Assembly: GCA_938017505.1 (NCBI GenBank)
Contig: CALIKV010000026.1
Location: forward strand, 1-56,694
Direction of reading: 5' to 3'
DNA length: 56,694 bases
DNA from: an uncultured Sulfolobales archaeon
GTDB lineage: Archaea; Thermoproteota; Thermoprotei_A; Sulfolobales; NBVN01
A program made the translations under genes and the position numbers. The notes below the pieces were generated by a model, which did no database searches, was not told the DNA's origin, and saw only the letters and a program-made list of their open reading frames with translations. Below are positions 7,918 to 15,687 of this stretch, piece after piece; the stretch's first letter is position 1; every line of letters starts with the position of its first letter.

Positions 7918-8646
7918 TTGGGAACCCCTGTCCACTTAAGGGTGCGTAAGGGGGACGTGGCTGAGAGGATTATAATGGCCGGGGATCCAGCCAGGGTCAG
8001 GCAGGTCTCCCAGATGTTGGAGGACCCGAGGATCATTAACGAGAATAGGGGGTTGTTATCGTACACGGGAACGTATAGAGGCACTCCAGTAACCGTAGCC
8101 ACACACGGGCTCGGAACCCCGTCAGCGCTCATAGTCATGGAGGAGCTCATCATGAGTGGGGGCAAGTACTTCATCAGGCTTGGCACCGCAGGAGCCATGG
8201 TTAAAGACTTAAGGATAGGTGATTTAGTGATACCTACGGGGGCTGCATATTACCCGGGCGGTGCCTATCGTCAATACAACAAGGAGGATGTGTGTGGTCC
8301 CTCGTCACCGGACTTCAGCCTGCTTAAAAACGTCGTTGAAGCCGCTGGCCGGGTTAACGTTAAGTACTTCCTGGGTCCCGTGTTGAGCAGTGACGCTTTC
8401 TACGCTGAGGATCCGGACTTCGTCAGGAGGTGGTCGTCAAGAGGGATCATAGCTGTTGAAATGGAGTGCGCTGGGATCTTCAACTTATCCCTGATGCGTG
8501 GTGTTAAGGCGGCCGGCATTCTCATTATCGGAAACTCCCTACTAGAGGATCTAGGGTACGCGACAGCTGAAGAACTTAAACACTATGTCGAGAAGGCTGC
8601 GAGAGTCGCTCTAGACGCCTTAGTTAAGACTGGCCTCGATACCTAG
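7918..8646 (+). CDS. 5'-methylthioadenosine phosphorylase (PNP family, hexameric type)
   Basis: Closely follows the pattern of the Sulfolobus PNP-like MTA phosphorylase: opening TPVHLRVRKGDVAERIIMAGDP, phosphate-binding GDPARV, NENRG, THGLGTPS, IRLGTAGAM, LSSDAFYAEDPDFV and the nucleoside-binding VEMECAGIF. It cleaves methylthioadenosine (and probably purine nucleosides) with phosphate, recycling the polyamine and SAM by-product. 242 residues, normal length. The start must be TTG 7918, because the preceding codon is a stop. It lies 25 bases after the thiolase gene, likely in the same transcript. Confidence 0.85.
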   Translation: MGTPVHLRVRKGDVAERIIMAGDPARVRQVSQMLEDPRIINENRGLLSYTGTYRGTPVTVATHGLGTPSALIVMEELIMSGGKYFIRLGTAGAMVKDLRIGDLVIPTGAAYYPGGAYRQYNKEDVCGPSSPDFSLLKNVVEAAGRVNVKYFLGPVLSSDAFYAEDPDFVRRWSSRGIIAVEMECAGIFNLSLMRGVKAAGILIIGNSLLEDLGYATAEELKHYVEKAARVALDALVKTGLDT

Positions 8647-8711
8647 GTCTGACTTCCTTGACGTTGATTTAAATAGCTGGCTGGACCTAATTTACTTGGT
8701 TAAGTGAAAGT

Positions 8712-9959
8712 ATGAATGAGCTTCGAGAGTTAATTGAAAGTGAAATTAGAAGACCCTCCGTGTTCACAGACGAATCAGCTCTATACCCTGAGTACATACC
8801 CCCTACGATAAGGCATAGGGATAAACAGCTAAAGCAGTTGGTCAGGATCTTTAAGCCCGTCATCCTTGAGCCCGGATCAACCTGCATTAAGGCCCTCCTA
8901 GCAGGACCTGTAGGTACTGGGAAGACCGTGACAGCTTTCGTGTTCGGTCGTGAGATAGTCGGGGTTGCTGAGAGGAGGGGGATTAACCTGAGATACGTTC
9001 ACGTGAACTGCTCTAGGTCTAGGAACTTAGTCGGCATCATCAGGGAGGCTAAGGAGATCCTCAGGCTACACATACCTGACAGAGGGCTCTCTTCAAATGA
9101 GTTACTTTCAGCGTTCCTGAAGTTGCTGAGTAGAGAGAACCTCCACGTGATACTGACCCTCGACGAGTTCGATTACTTCCTGAACGTAGCTCCGCCGGAG
9201 GACCGATACTCGATCCTTAGACTCTACGATATATTCCAGGATAATGTGAGGAGGGTCAACATGCTGTTCGTGGCCAGAGGCTCGCCAGCCGGCGTGTGGT
9301 CGAGAGTAGACACTATGACTGGGAGCTACTTAATGAAGAATCTCATACCTTTCGAGCCATATAAGACTGTGGAGCTCCACACGATACTTAAAGACCGGGT
9401 GGAGAAGGCTTTCCACCAGGGAGTGGTTGGTGACGAGGTCGTCGACTACATATCTAAGATTAGCGGCTACGATACAGGCGGTGACGGGAACGCCAGGAAG
9501 GCTTTAGCCATCCTACACGCCGCGGGGAAGCTGGCTGATAAAGACCTCCTTGACGGTAAAGCAAGCAGGGTGACCATAGATCACGTGAGGCAGGTGGTTA
9601 GTCACGAGTACCCGGCGCTTGTGGACCTCCTTGACATGATAAACTACCTCGGGCTTCACGAGATCTTAGTTCTAAGAGCAATTATTCAAGCGCTTAAGGA
9701 GACCGGCCTGGACTACATTCCCATGAGCGTGGTTGAGTCAACGTATAGGAGGATCTGTAACGAAATCGGTGAGGAGCCTAGGAAGCACACGCAACTCTAC
9801 ATTTACGTAATGGATCTGAAGAAGAGGGGGTTAGTGTTGACTAAGAGCTCTCTGAAGGGCAGGAGGGGGAGGAGCACGTACGTGGGCTTTGGGATGGCCC
9901 CCCTTGACGTAGTCCTTCAGAAGCTTGAGACGGTGATTAACCAGGTGAGAATATCCTGA
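8712..9959 (+). CDS. cdc6: Orc1/Cdc6 replication initiator
   Basis: AAA+ origin-recognition protein, 415 residues. Walker A is GPVGTGKT (65-72), Walker B LTLDEFDYF (near 150), with a sensor region LFVARGSP, and a C-terminal winged helix (about 325-405) that binds origin DNA. It has its own promoter: TATA-like GATTTAAATAG at 8666-8676. The stop overlaps the next small gene. Crenarchaea usually carry two or three paralogues; which one this is cannot be decided here. The 65-base upstream gap is too short and plain to be an origin. Confidence 0.9.
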   Translation: MNELRELIESEIRRPSVFTDESALYPEYIPPTIRHRDKQLKQLVRIFKPVILEPGSTCIKALLAGPVGTGKTVTAFVFGREIVGVAERRGINLRYVHVNCSRSRNLVGIIREAKEILRLHIPDRGLSSNELLSAFLKLLSRENLHVILTLDEFDYFLNVAPPEDRYSILRLYDIFQDNVRRVNMLFVARGSPAGVWSRVDTMTGSYLMKNLIPFEPYKTVELHTILKDRVEKAFHQGVVGDEVVDYISKISGYDTGGDGNARKALAILHAAGKLADKDLLDGKASRVTIDHVRQVVSHEYPALVDLLDMINYLGLHEILVLRAIIQALKETGLDYIPMSVVESTYRRICNEIGEEPRKHTQLYIYVMDLKKRGLVLTKSSLKGRRGRSTYVGFGMAPLDVVLQKLETVINQVRIS

Positions 9960-10219
9960 CGAGCAACTCCCTTGAGGATATCTTTTCAAGTAGAGCCAGG
10001 GTTAAGATAGTTAGAGTTGTTTTCTCGAGGGGTGAGGCAAACTTGAATCAGATAATTAGGGAGACTAGACTTAACCACAGATCAGTGAGTAGTCACTTGA
10101 AGTACCTAGTCAATGCGGGTTTGGTTGAAGAGATAAGGGTTGGCCGACTCAGGTTATTCAGGCCTAACTGGCTCAACCCGAAGGCGAGGAGGCTTGAGGA
10201 ACTACTCACCCTCTTCTAA
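9956..10219 (+). CDS. Small winged-helix DNA-binding protein, apparent CTG start
   Basis: 87 residues, clearly protein-like: RVKIVRVVFSRGEANLNQII, then HRSVSSHLKYLVNAGLVEEI and a wing RVGRLRLFRPNW, i.e. an ArsR-like winged helix-turn-helix. The frame opens only after a stop at 9938-9940 and holds no ATG, GTG or TTG before the conserved part. CTG 9956 has an ideally placed GGTGAG (9944-9949) and overlaps the cdc6 TGA by three bases, suggesting coupled translation. Similar small wHTH genes are found beside cdc6 in crenarchaea; the function is not established, possibly regulation of the initiator. Confidence 0.75.
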   Translation: MTSNSLEDIFSSRARVKIVRVVFSRGEANLNQIIRETRLNHRSVSSHLKYLVNAGLVEEIRVGRLRLFRPNWLNPKARRLEELLTLF

Positions 10220-10373
10220 CGAGTTCAGCTCTTACGCAAGTTGATTCCATCACCTCACCCACTCTCCAGCGGCAATTGCCAAGTACGTAATACACGTAGG
10301 GAAAACCCGGTAGGCGTCTCAGCAGTTCCCTCCATGCTTTCACCTTTATGGTTGGTGCCTCAACTGGAGTGAA

Positions 10374-10381
10374 TTTTATAA
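10374..10381 (+). promoter_or_regulatory. TATA box of the pcn-priS-gins transcript
   Basis: TTTTATAA lies 23-30 bases before GTG 10404, placing the transcription start at or very near the start codon, so the PCNA message is probably leaderless. The preceding stretch 10220-10370 holds no supportable gene. Confidence 0.6.
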
Positions 10382-10403
10382 TTCCGCAAAGCAATTATTT
10401 CTG

Positions 10404-11159
10404 GTGTTCGGATTGAGTTTCACATCTCCAGACGCCAGGATATGGACCTACGTCATAGAGGCTGTGGGGAAGTTTGCCGAGTCAGGGGTGTTCATCCTTA
10501 AGCCGGAGGCGATGCACGTGAAGGCGATAGACCCCTCGAGGACTGCCATGATAGAGTTCATAATACCTAAGGAGGCTTTCGAGGAGTACGTAGTCAGTGA
10601 TGTGAAGACCGTCTACTTGAGTATTGAAGAGTTGAGCAGAGTGCTGGGGAGCGCTGAGAGCAACGATAAGCTCCGTCTGACGTTCTCGGAGGGCAGTGTG
10701 AGCGTGGACTTCAGCGACGGTGTAATCACCAGGATCTTTAAGATCCCTCTCTACGCTGAAGCAGCTCATGAGGAGATCCCAGAGCTTGAGTTGCAGTACG
10801 TTAACGAGTACGTGGTGAGCGGGGACGTGCTCTACGACGCCTTGGCGAGTGTTGAGAGGTTCGGCGACGTCCTGAGGCTCAGTGGTGACGAGTCTGCCTT
10901 AACGCTTAGGTCTGTAGGGGATTTGGGCGAGGCTGAGGTCGTGCTGAGCGTTGAGAAAGGCACCTTGAAAGACGCCAGGGTCGGGAACCCCGGCTTCGAG
11001 GTCTCCTTCAGCCTCGATTACGTCACGTACTTGAAGAAACCGATCAAAGCCGGTGAGGAGGTCGTTATTAGGGCCGACAACGACCTGCCACTGTACCTTG
11101 AGCTAAGGTTCGCTTCAGGCAGTAAGTTGAACTATTATGTCGCGCCGAGAACGGAGTGA
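10404..11159 (+). CDS. pcn: DNA polymerase sliding clamp PCNA
   Basis: 251-residue clamp that tethers polymerase, ligase and Fen1 to DNA. Family marks: the opening MFGLSFTSPDARIWTYVIEA, the first-domain AIDPSRTAMIEFIIP, the SVDFSDGVITRIFKIPL segment and the domain-two core LRLSGDESALTLRS with the interdomain connector near residues 115-130. Crenarchaeal PCNA is often a heterotrimer of three paralogues; this is one of them. It overlaps priS by 23 bases, so clamp and primase are co-transcribed and translationally linked. GTG start is leaderless. Confidence 0.92.
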   Translation: MFGLSFTSPDARIWTYVIEAVGKFAESGVFILKPEAMHVKAIDPSRTAMIEFIIPKEAFEEYVVSDVKTVYLSIEELSRVLGSAESNDKLRLTFSEGSVSVDFSDGVITRIFKIPLYAEAAHEEIPELELQYVNEYVVSGDVLYDALASVERFGDVLRLSGDESALTLRSVGDLGEAEVVLSVEKGTLKDARVGNPGFEVSFSLDYVTYLKKPIKAGEEVVIRADNDLPLYLELRFASGSKLNYYVAPRTE

Positions 11160-12156
11160 GAGGGTTAGACACGCATGCCTTAAGAGACTTCTTAGGGAGT
11201 ACTATGCGTCCCTCACCGAGATCCCATTGCCTGACGACTTGATACTGAGGGAGTTCGCCTTCCAGACGTTAAGCGGTAACTTCGTCAGGCATCTATCTTT
11301 CCAGAGTGTCGCTGAGCTCGGGGAGTTCATAGTTAAGGAGGCCCCCAGGAACTCCTACTACTCGACCGCCCTCTACAGCGACCCGGCGGCTCAAAGAATA
11401 GAGGATAAAGGCCTGATATTCTCTGAGTTACTCTTCGACATAGACGCCGACCACCTGCCCGACTGCAGTGCCTCCGAGTATCCGCTTGAGTCCGGGATTA
11501 CCCTGTCCGCAATCAGTGAGAGATGTATTGAGGCTGGTAAGCAGGAGCAGCTTAAGTTGCTTGACGTTCTAACCAGCTTCCTAGGCTTCAGCAGTAACGA
11601 GATAACGATGTACTTCACCGGGCATAGGGGATTCCACACAGTCGTTAGAGCTAGGGATGAGGAGTGGCTTAAGCTGACCTCCAAGCAGAGGAGGGAGTTG
11701 GTTGACTTCATCAAGTTAAAGAGCTCTGAGAGGATCTTGTCGAGAGTGAGAGGGAGGTCCCTGAAGTTCACTGCGCTATACTCCAGGATCAGGAAATTCA
11801 TGGACATCGACCCAACGCTGAGTCTGGAAGAGGCGCTCGCAAGCGCTAGAGTTGAGATCGACGAGTTAGTGACTCCAGACCTCACCAAACTCGTCAGGAT
11901 AATTAAAACGCTTAACGGGAAGACCGGGTTTGTTGTGACTCCCGTGTTAAGTGAGTCAAGCCTGATGGACTTCACCTTGACACCTGCTCTATCGCCGTTC
12001 AAGGGTGACGTGGAAGTGAAGTACCTTCACTCGTCACAGGAGCCTGTAAGCCTGTTTGGGGAGACCGTCAGACCCATTAAGGGCAGGAGGGCGATCATCC
12101 CTAAGTGGATTGCCATCTACCTAGCGTTGAACGACGTGGCGGAGATACTCTGTTAA
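11137..12156 (+). CDS. priS: DNA primase catalytic (small) subunit PriS
   Basis: Archaeo-eukaryotic primase fold, 339 residues. The metal-binding pair D101 and D103 lies in SELLFDIDADHLPDC, and the nucleotide-binding FTGHRGFHTVV motif (S/T-G-x-R-G-x-H) follows near 178. It synthesises RNA/DNA primers with PriL, which is not in this window. ATG 11137 overlaps the 3' end of pcn. Because DnaG (13864) is also present, the organism has both primase types, as is usual in archaea, where DnaG is mostly exosome-associated. Confidence 0.9.
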   Translation: MSRRERSERVRHACLKRLLREYYASLTEIPLPDDLILREFAFQTLSGNFVRHLSFQSVAELGEFIVKEAPRNSYYSTALYSDPAAQRIEDKGLIFSELLFDIDADHLPDCSASEYPLESGITLSAISERCIEAGKQEQLKLLDVLTSFLGFSSNEITMYFTGHRGFHTVVRARDEEWLKLTSKQRRELVDFIKLKSSERILSRVRGRSLKFTALYSRIRKFMDIDPTLSLEEALASARVEIDELVTPDLTKLVRIIKTLNGKTGFVVTPVLSESSLMDFTLTPALSPFKGDVEVKYLHSSQEPVSLFGETVRPIKGRRAIIPKWIAIYLALNDVAEILC

Positions 12157-12201
12157 CTCATATTTAACTCCCGTGACAGTATCTATGACGGTGCTTACTG
12201 G

Positions 12202-12714
12202 GTGTTAAGAGACCTACTCAAGAGCGAGTTAAGCGAGTTGAGGCTCGCTAAACTCAGTAAGGAGGTTGTTGAGGGGATTGTGAGGGAGGTCACGTCATTT
12301 ATTGATTGGTGCTCAAGCAACCTGCTGATTGACGTATGTCTTAAGGAGGTTGGGATGGTCAGCGATGTAGCTGAGAAGCTGGCTATCGTCAGGCTGAGTA
12401 AGGTTATAGAGCTGGACCCGGCCTCCATAGAGCTCGCCAACGTTGACGGAGGTTTATTCGGTAAGGTCCTAACCATGGTTAGGAAGTACGAGAGGCTGGC
12501 CTTGATGGGTTTAGTGGACGCCGAGGACTACGTGCCGGTGGTTGTAACCTCAGACGCCCTGACCCTCAACAATCATCACTTCACAAAAGGTTCTGTAACG
12601 ACTCTTAAGTGCGACCTGGCGTTGCTCATGGAGGCCGCCGGCTTGGTCAGGGTAGTCGAGGCTCGACCACCCATCTCCGGAGTTAGGAACACCACACCAT
12701 CACGTAAGACGTGA
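12202..12714 (+). CDS. gins15: GINS complex subunit (Gins51/Gins15 type)
   Basis: 170 residues with an N-terminal helical A-domain and a C-terminal small beta B-domain (about 115-155: YVPVVVTSDALTLNNHHFTKG...ALLMEAAGLVRVVEA), the A-B order of Gins51/Sld5. Sequence identity in this family is low, so the assignment leans on domain order and on position directly after priS, where the crenarchaeal gins15 gene is typically found. GINS joins MCM and Cdc45/RecJ in the replicative helicase. Start GTG 12202, 45 bases after priS. A G/C-rich hairpin near 12787-12807 may end the transcript. Confidence 0.7.
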   Translation: MLRDLLKSELSELRLAKLSKEVVEGIVREVTSFIDWCSSNLLIDVCLKEVGMVSDVAEKLAIVRLSKVIELDPASIELANVDGGLFGKVLTMVRKYERLALMGLVDAEDYVPVVVTSDALTLNNHHFTKGSVTTLKCDLALLMEAAGLVRVVEARPPISGVRNTTPSRKT

Positions 12715-12969
12715 TTCAAGCTACTCACGCCAACAAGATATAAGGAGTAGCCCGCCCTCCTGCTCACCCTATCTTCAACGACTCTTAAAGGTGGGGATAG
12801 CCCCCTTCACTTAACTTGATGCTTGACGACCTTCACACCTTCAACTAGCTCACTAGTTCTGCCAAGGAAGGTTACAGTTCCTTATACGCGAGCAACGTGT
12901 GATTAGGGTGGAGAATGGGTTTGCTGTTGTTGTCTTTTTGTATTTTATATTACTAAAAGCTTATTAACT

Positions 12970-12985
12970 CTGTAACACTGTAATA
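12970..12985 (+). promoter_or_regulatory. Tandem 8-bp repeats before the coiled-coil/RHH gene
   Basis: CTGTAACA (12970-12977) is followed at once by CTGTAATA (12978-12985), just before the start codon and about 25 bases after the TATA-like TTTTATATT (12942-12950). Ribbon-helix-helix proteins often bind short tandem or inverted half-sites in their own promoters, and the downstream product ends with such a domain. The remainder of 12715-12969 shows no gene. Confidence 0.35.
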
Positions 12986-12988
12986 TTT

Positions 12989-13702
12989 GTGACGAACATG
13001 AGTAAGGAGTTTAGGAAGGAGTTGGAGGGGTTTGTTGACGAGGTTAAGTCCCAGGTGGACGTCCTTGCCGAGAGAGTTGAGGAGTTGTGTAATAGGAGTG
13101 ACTACTATAGAGCGTATAGACTATGGTCTGAGGGGATCACTAAAGTGCTTAGGGGTGTGAGGGAGTCTTTAGGGAGGTTGAGTGACTTAGCTAGGGAGTC
13201 TAGGCTGAGTGAGGATGATGTTAAGGACTCTATCGGGTACCTCAGGGAGAAGCTTGAGGAGGTCCTGGAGAGGGTGGATGAAGTGAATGAGAGGCTTAGA
13301 GGGTATAGGAGGAAGGGATTCGAGGTTTACGTGGGCTTCGCACCTCGCAAGGTACTACACAACGTCTTCAAGGACATCGAAGTCTCTATGGAGGGGATTA
13401 GAGAGGGTGTGGAGAGGGCTCTAGAGTCGCTGGAGGAGACTCTTTCCACGACCTTCGGCAAGCCGAGTCAGGTGGTTTCAGTCAGAATAAGAGAGGACGA
13501 CCTGGAAGTCATCGACCGACTGGTTGAGGCAGGGATATTTAGAAGCAGGAGTGAGGCAGTAGCGTACTTCGCAAGGAAAGGGGTTGAGACAAGCAATGAG
13601 TGGATCAACAAAGCAATGGAGCAAGCTAAGAAGATCAAGGAACTACAAGACTCAATAAGAAGAGAGCTGAAAGAACACGAAGAGGAGGAACCCGAGGAAT
13701 AG
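12989..13702 (+). CDS. Coiled-coil protein with C-terminal ribbon-helix-helix domain
   Basis: 237 residues. Residues ~1-155 are highly charged and helical with heptad-like patterns (several long coiled coils). Residues ~160-205 carry a ribbon-helix-helix unit: strand VVSVRIREDDLEVIDRLVE then ...SRSEAVAYFARKGVE. The tail is acidic (EEEEPEE). The RHH would bind DNA as a dimer, while the long coils could bridge or oligomerise, as in a chromosome-organising or regulatory protein; this is inference. The start may be GTG 12989 or ATG 12998. Tandem 8-base repeats at the start suggest autoregulation. Confidence 0.65.
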   Translation: MTNMSKEFRKELEGFVDEVKSQVDVLAERVEELCNRSDYYRAYRLWSEGITKVLRGVRESLGRLSDLARESRLSEDDVKDSIGYLREKLEEVLERVDEVNERLRGYRRKGFEVYVGFAPRKVLHNVFKDIEVSMEGIREGVERALESLEETLSTTFGKPSQVVSVRIREDDLEVIDRLVEAGIFRSRSEAVAYFARKGVETSNEWINKAMEQAKKIKELQDSIRRELKEHEEEEPEE

Positions 13703-13750
13703 GGAATCCAGCAAAAACCTAAAATACCTTTGAGACCTATTATTAGTGGG

Positions 13751-13827
13751 GCCGCCGTAGCTCAGCCTGGTGGAGCACCGGCCTCGTAAGCCGGGGGTCG
13801 CGGGTTCAAACCCCGCCGGCGGCTCCA
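13751..13827 (+). tRNA. tRNA-Thr (CGT), no intron, CCA encoded
   Basis: Acceptor GCCGCCG pairs CGGCGGC; D arm with AGCTCAGCCTGGTGGAGC; anticodon stem CCGGC/GCCGG around CTCGTAA giving anticodon CGT; T arm GCGGG-TTCAAAC-CCCGC; U73; CCA at 13825-13827. TATA-like CTAAAATA at 13719-13726 is about 28 bases upstream. The minus-strand open frame over it is the familiar antisense-tRNA artefact. Confidence 0.93.
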
Positions 13828-13863
13828 CTGTATTATTGATCAAGAAGCACGTCCTTCAAGAGC

Positions 13864-15072
13864 CTACTGAAGGAGTTCGTCGAACGTGAGGATCGTTAGG
13901 TCAGCTGGTTTCTTAGTTATCGCGGCTACTCTGTGACACAGCACCAGCTTCACGTTCTTCACCGCTACAGCATCAATCAGCCTTGGTGTTGCTATACCAT
14001 CCATCGCTATGGCGTTCACGGGTTTATCGGTCGTGAGGATGTAGTCCACCAGGTCCTTGACAGGAACTCGATCAAGCTCGTTCCAGCTCTCGTCGTATAT
14101 CACAGCCTCTAGAGTGCCTCTGAGACTACTTATGTTCTCCAGGGCCTTGCTCGGGATCATGTACGTCTCCAGGACCTCCGCCTTAGGGATGGCCTCAGCT
14201 TCAGGTATTTGTACAGCTACCTCAGGACCCTCGGCCTTGACGGAAGGTGCCTCAGCGGTTAACGACTGTAGGAACGTCTGTATCGGGACCGCGTTCTTTA
14301 ATGCTTTCTGGATCTCCTTCCCCGTCAGCTCCTCAACCTCACGGCCTATCGGGGCTCTAGCGACAAGGTCTATCTTCACGTTACTGGTCAGGTTCTTAGC
14401 TATCATAGACCCTACCCGATCACCGTCCACGAAAAGTATTACCTTCTTCTTCCCTTGAGCGAGTTCGACGAGGGTTTTAGGCACCTCGCCTTTAGCACCC
14501 CCAACCGCCACGACGTTCCTATACCCGTACTTAAGGAGGTTTATGACGTCCGCCCTCCCCTCGACTATTACGAGGGTCTCGGAAGTCTCGACCTCCGGCC
14601 CTGCAGGCAACCTGTCAGGGCCGTACTCAATAAGTTCACCTATCTTGACAGCCTCACTCACCTCGGCCAGGACTTCCTTGACGTCCACAGCCCTCTCCTG
14701 GAGCAAGTCCCTTAGTATCTCCTTAGCCCTCTCCACCACCTTCTTCAACTTCTCCTGCCTCAAGTCAATTACTTCAACCACCTTGACCTTAGTCGCGTAA
14801 GGACCAACTTTGTCAACAGTCTCCACCAGAGCCGCTAGTAGGGCCGTCTCAACCTTATCCAGGTTCGAAGGTATGATGAGCTCCCCGACCGTCTTCCCGT
14901 TGGTTTGCCTTATCTCTACCGAGATCCTGCCTATCCTCCCCTTATCCTGCAACTCCCTTAAGTCGTACTCAGGGCTGAAAAGCCCCTCCGTCTGACCGAA
15001 GATAGCGCCTATTATGTCTGGCTTCTCGACAACACCGGCTATCTCAACCTTCGCCCTTACCACGTACTTCAT
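13864..15072 (-). CDS. dnaG: Archaeal DnaG primase (Toprim)
   Basis: Toprim-domain DnaG of the archaeal type, 402 residues from the ATG that gives MKYVVRAKVEIAGVVEKPDI, the conserved start; a longer frame to 15105 lacks family support, while GGTGGTGTG just before this ATG is a strong ribosome site. Toprim residues: E in LVIVEGRADV and the D-x-D in LFVDGDRVG. Archaeal DnaG is best known as an exosome-associated RNA-binding subunit with residual primase activity. The region ~275-320 (Ala/Pro/Glu-rich) is a variable linker. Divergent from the small gene at 15148. Confidence 0.92.
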   Translation of the reverse strand: MKYVVRAKVEIAGVVEKPDIIGAIFGQTEGLFSPEYDLRELQDKGRIGRISVEIRQTNGKTVGELIIPSNLDKVETALLAALVETVDKVGPYATKVKVVEVIDLRQEKLKKVVERAKEILRDLLQERAVDVKEVLAEVSEAVKIGELIEYGPDRLPAGPEVETSETLVIVEGRADVINLLKYGYRNVVAVGGAKGEVPKTLVELAQGKKKVILFVDGDRVGSMIAKNLTSNVKIDLVARAPIGREVEELTGKEIQKALKNAVPIQTFLQSLTAEAPSVKAEGPEVAVQIPEAEAIPKAEVLETYMIPSKALENISSLRGTLEAVIYDESWNELDRVPVKDLVDYILTTDKPVNAIAMDGIATPRLIDAVAVKNVKLVLCHRVAAITKKPADLTILTFDELLQ

Positions 15073-15147
15073 CCACACACCACCTACGGTAAGCATCCTA
15101 AACATAATACACTAACATCTATAATAAGCACGAATCAAATTTACTTA

Positions 15148-15312
15148 ATGGGCATATCCGGCGTGTGTGAAGACCTCGACTACATGGAGAGAACGCACGT
15201 GGTACGTGTATGTAGGGAGAGATGTACCGAGCTCCCGTTTAAGACGCGAGAGGAGTTCGTAGATTGCGTGGACTCCTGCGTCAAGGAGTTGACAAGGCTC
15301 ACTCATCGTTAA
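15148..15312 (+). CDS. Twin-CX3C mini-protein
   Basis: 54-residue gene not previously familiar to me. It opens MGISGVCEDLDYMERTHVVR and contains two CX3C motifs, C22-C26 (VCRERC) and C40-C44 (DCVDSC), 13 residues apart, plus a lone C7. It predicts a helical hairpin that could be stapled by two disulfides or bind a metal. Evidence for a real gene: TATA-like CTATAATAAG at 15117-15126 at leaderless distance from ATG 15148, good codon use, and a clean stop. The cysteine spacing matches the twin-CX3C pattern of small mitochondrial Tim chaperones, which is likely convergence. Confidence 0.65.
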   Translation: MGISGVCEDLDYMERTHVVRVCRERCTELPFKTREEFVDCVDSCVKELTRLTHR

Positions 15313-15687
15313 TAAAACCCTGAGCACTTTAACACAATGGTATGCGTGTCAAGCCGACTGCCTTAGCCAGGGCTGTAGAGCTTCGGGGTTCAGGTTCCAT
15401 AGTGGTTGATATCACAGATACCAACCACTAGACCGTTGAGACTCATGAAGCTCAACCTTCTCTCGGAGCCTCACCCTCTTTATCACGCCGTGTAGAGGGT
15501 GCTCGACCCCTGAGGAAAGCCGCACATCTTAAGGCGGATGTCTACGGCGCTGCACGGTTGTCTGGCCATAGCGCTGGAGAACTAATATCGGTAGACGTAA
15601 ACCCGCGTGAGACAGCCTCCCTGAAGGACGAGTGTTGTGACTTATTATATGTATATTACCAGGACTTAATTAATTTGGAGGTGCAAG
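15313..15687. other. Gap carrying a decayed tnpB-like tail and a 13-bp inverted repeat
   Basis: No intact gene. On the minus strand, 15399-15550 is a diverged copy of the sequence at 29639-29790: ATAGTGGTTGATATC (15399-15413), CACCCTCTTTATC (15472-15484) and CGCACATCTT (15521-15530) occur in the same order and similar spacing. Conceptual translation ends in D-I-N-H-Y, interrupted by stops. AGTGGTTGATATC is followed after 3 bases by GATACCAACCACT (15401-15429), an almost perfect inverted repeat. A GGAGGTG ribosome site for the next gene closes the interval. Confidence 0.45.

Noticed and set aside
8647-8711. Replication origin next to cdc6
   Set aside because: The gap is 65 bases, is mostly the cdc6 promoter and shows no repeated origin-recognition boxes or unwinding element.
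10206-10394. 62-codon minus-strand frame between the wHTH gene and pcn
   Set aside because: Starts only at TTG inside the pcn promoter, has no ribosome site and no family resemblance.
13652-13843. 63-codon minus-strand frame containing PAGFEPATPGLRG
   Set aside because: It is the antisense of tRNA-Thr; that string is a well-known artefact of reading tRNA genes backwards.
15465-15535. RNase P RNA, suggested by CCCTC/GAGGG hairpin followed by GAGGAAAGCC
   Set aside because: No conserved region V or matching P1/P4 strands were found, and the stretch aligns with the tnpB-like tail at 29639.
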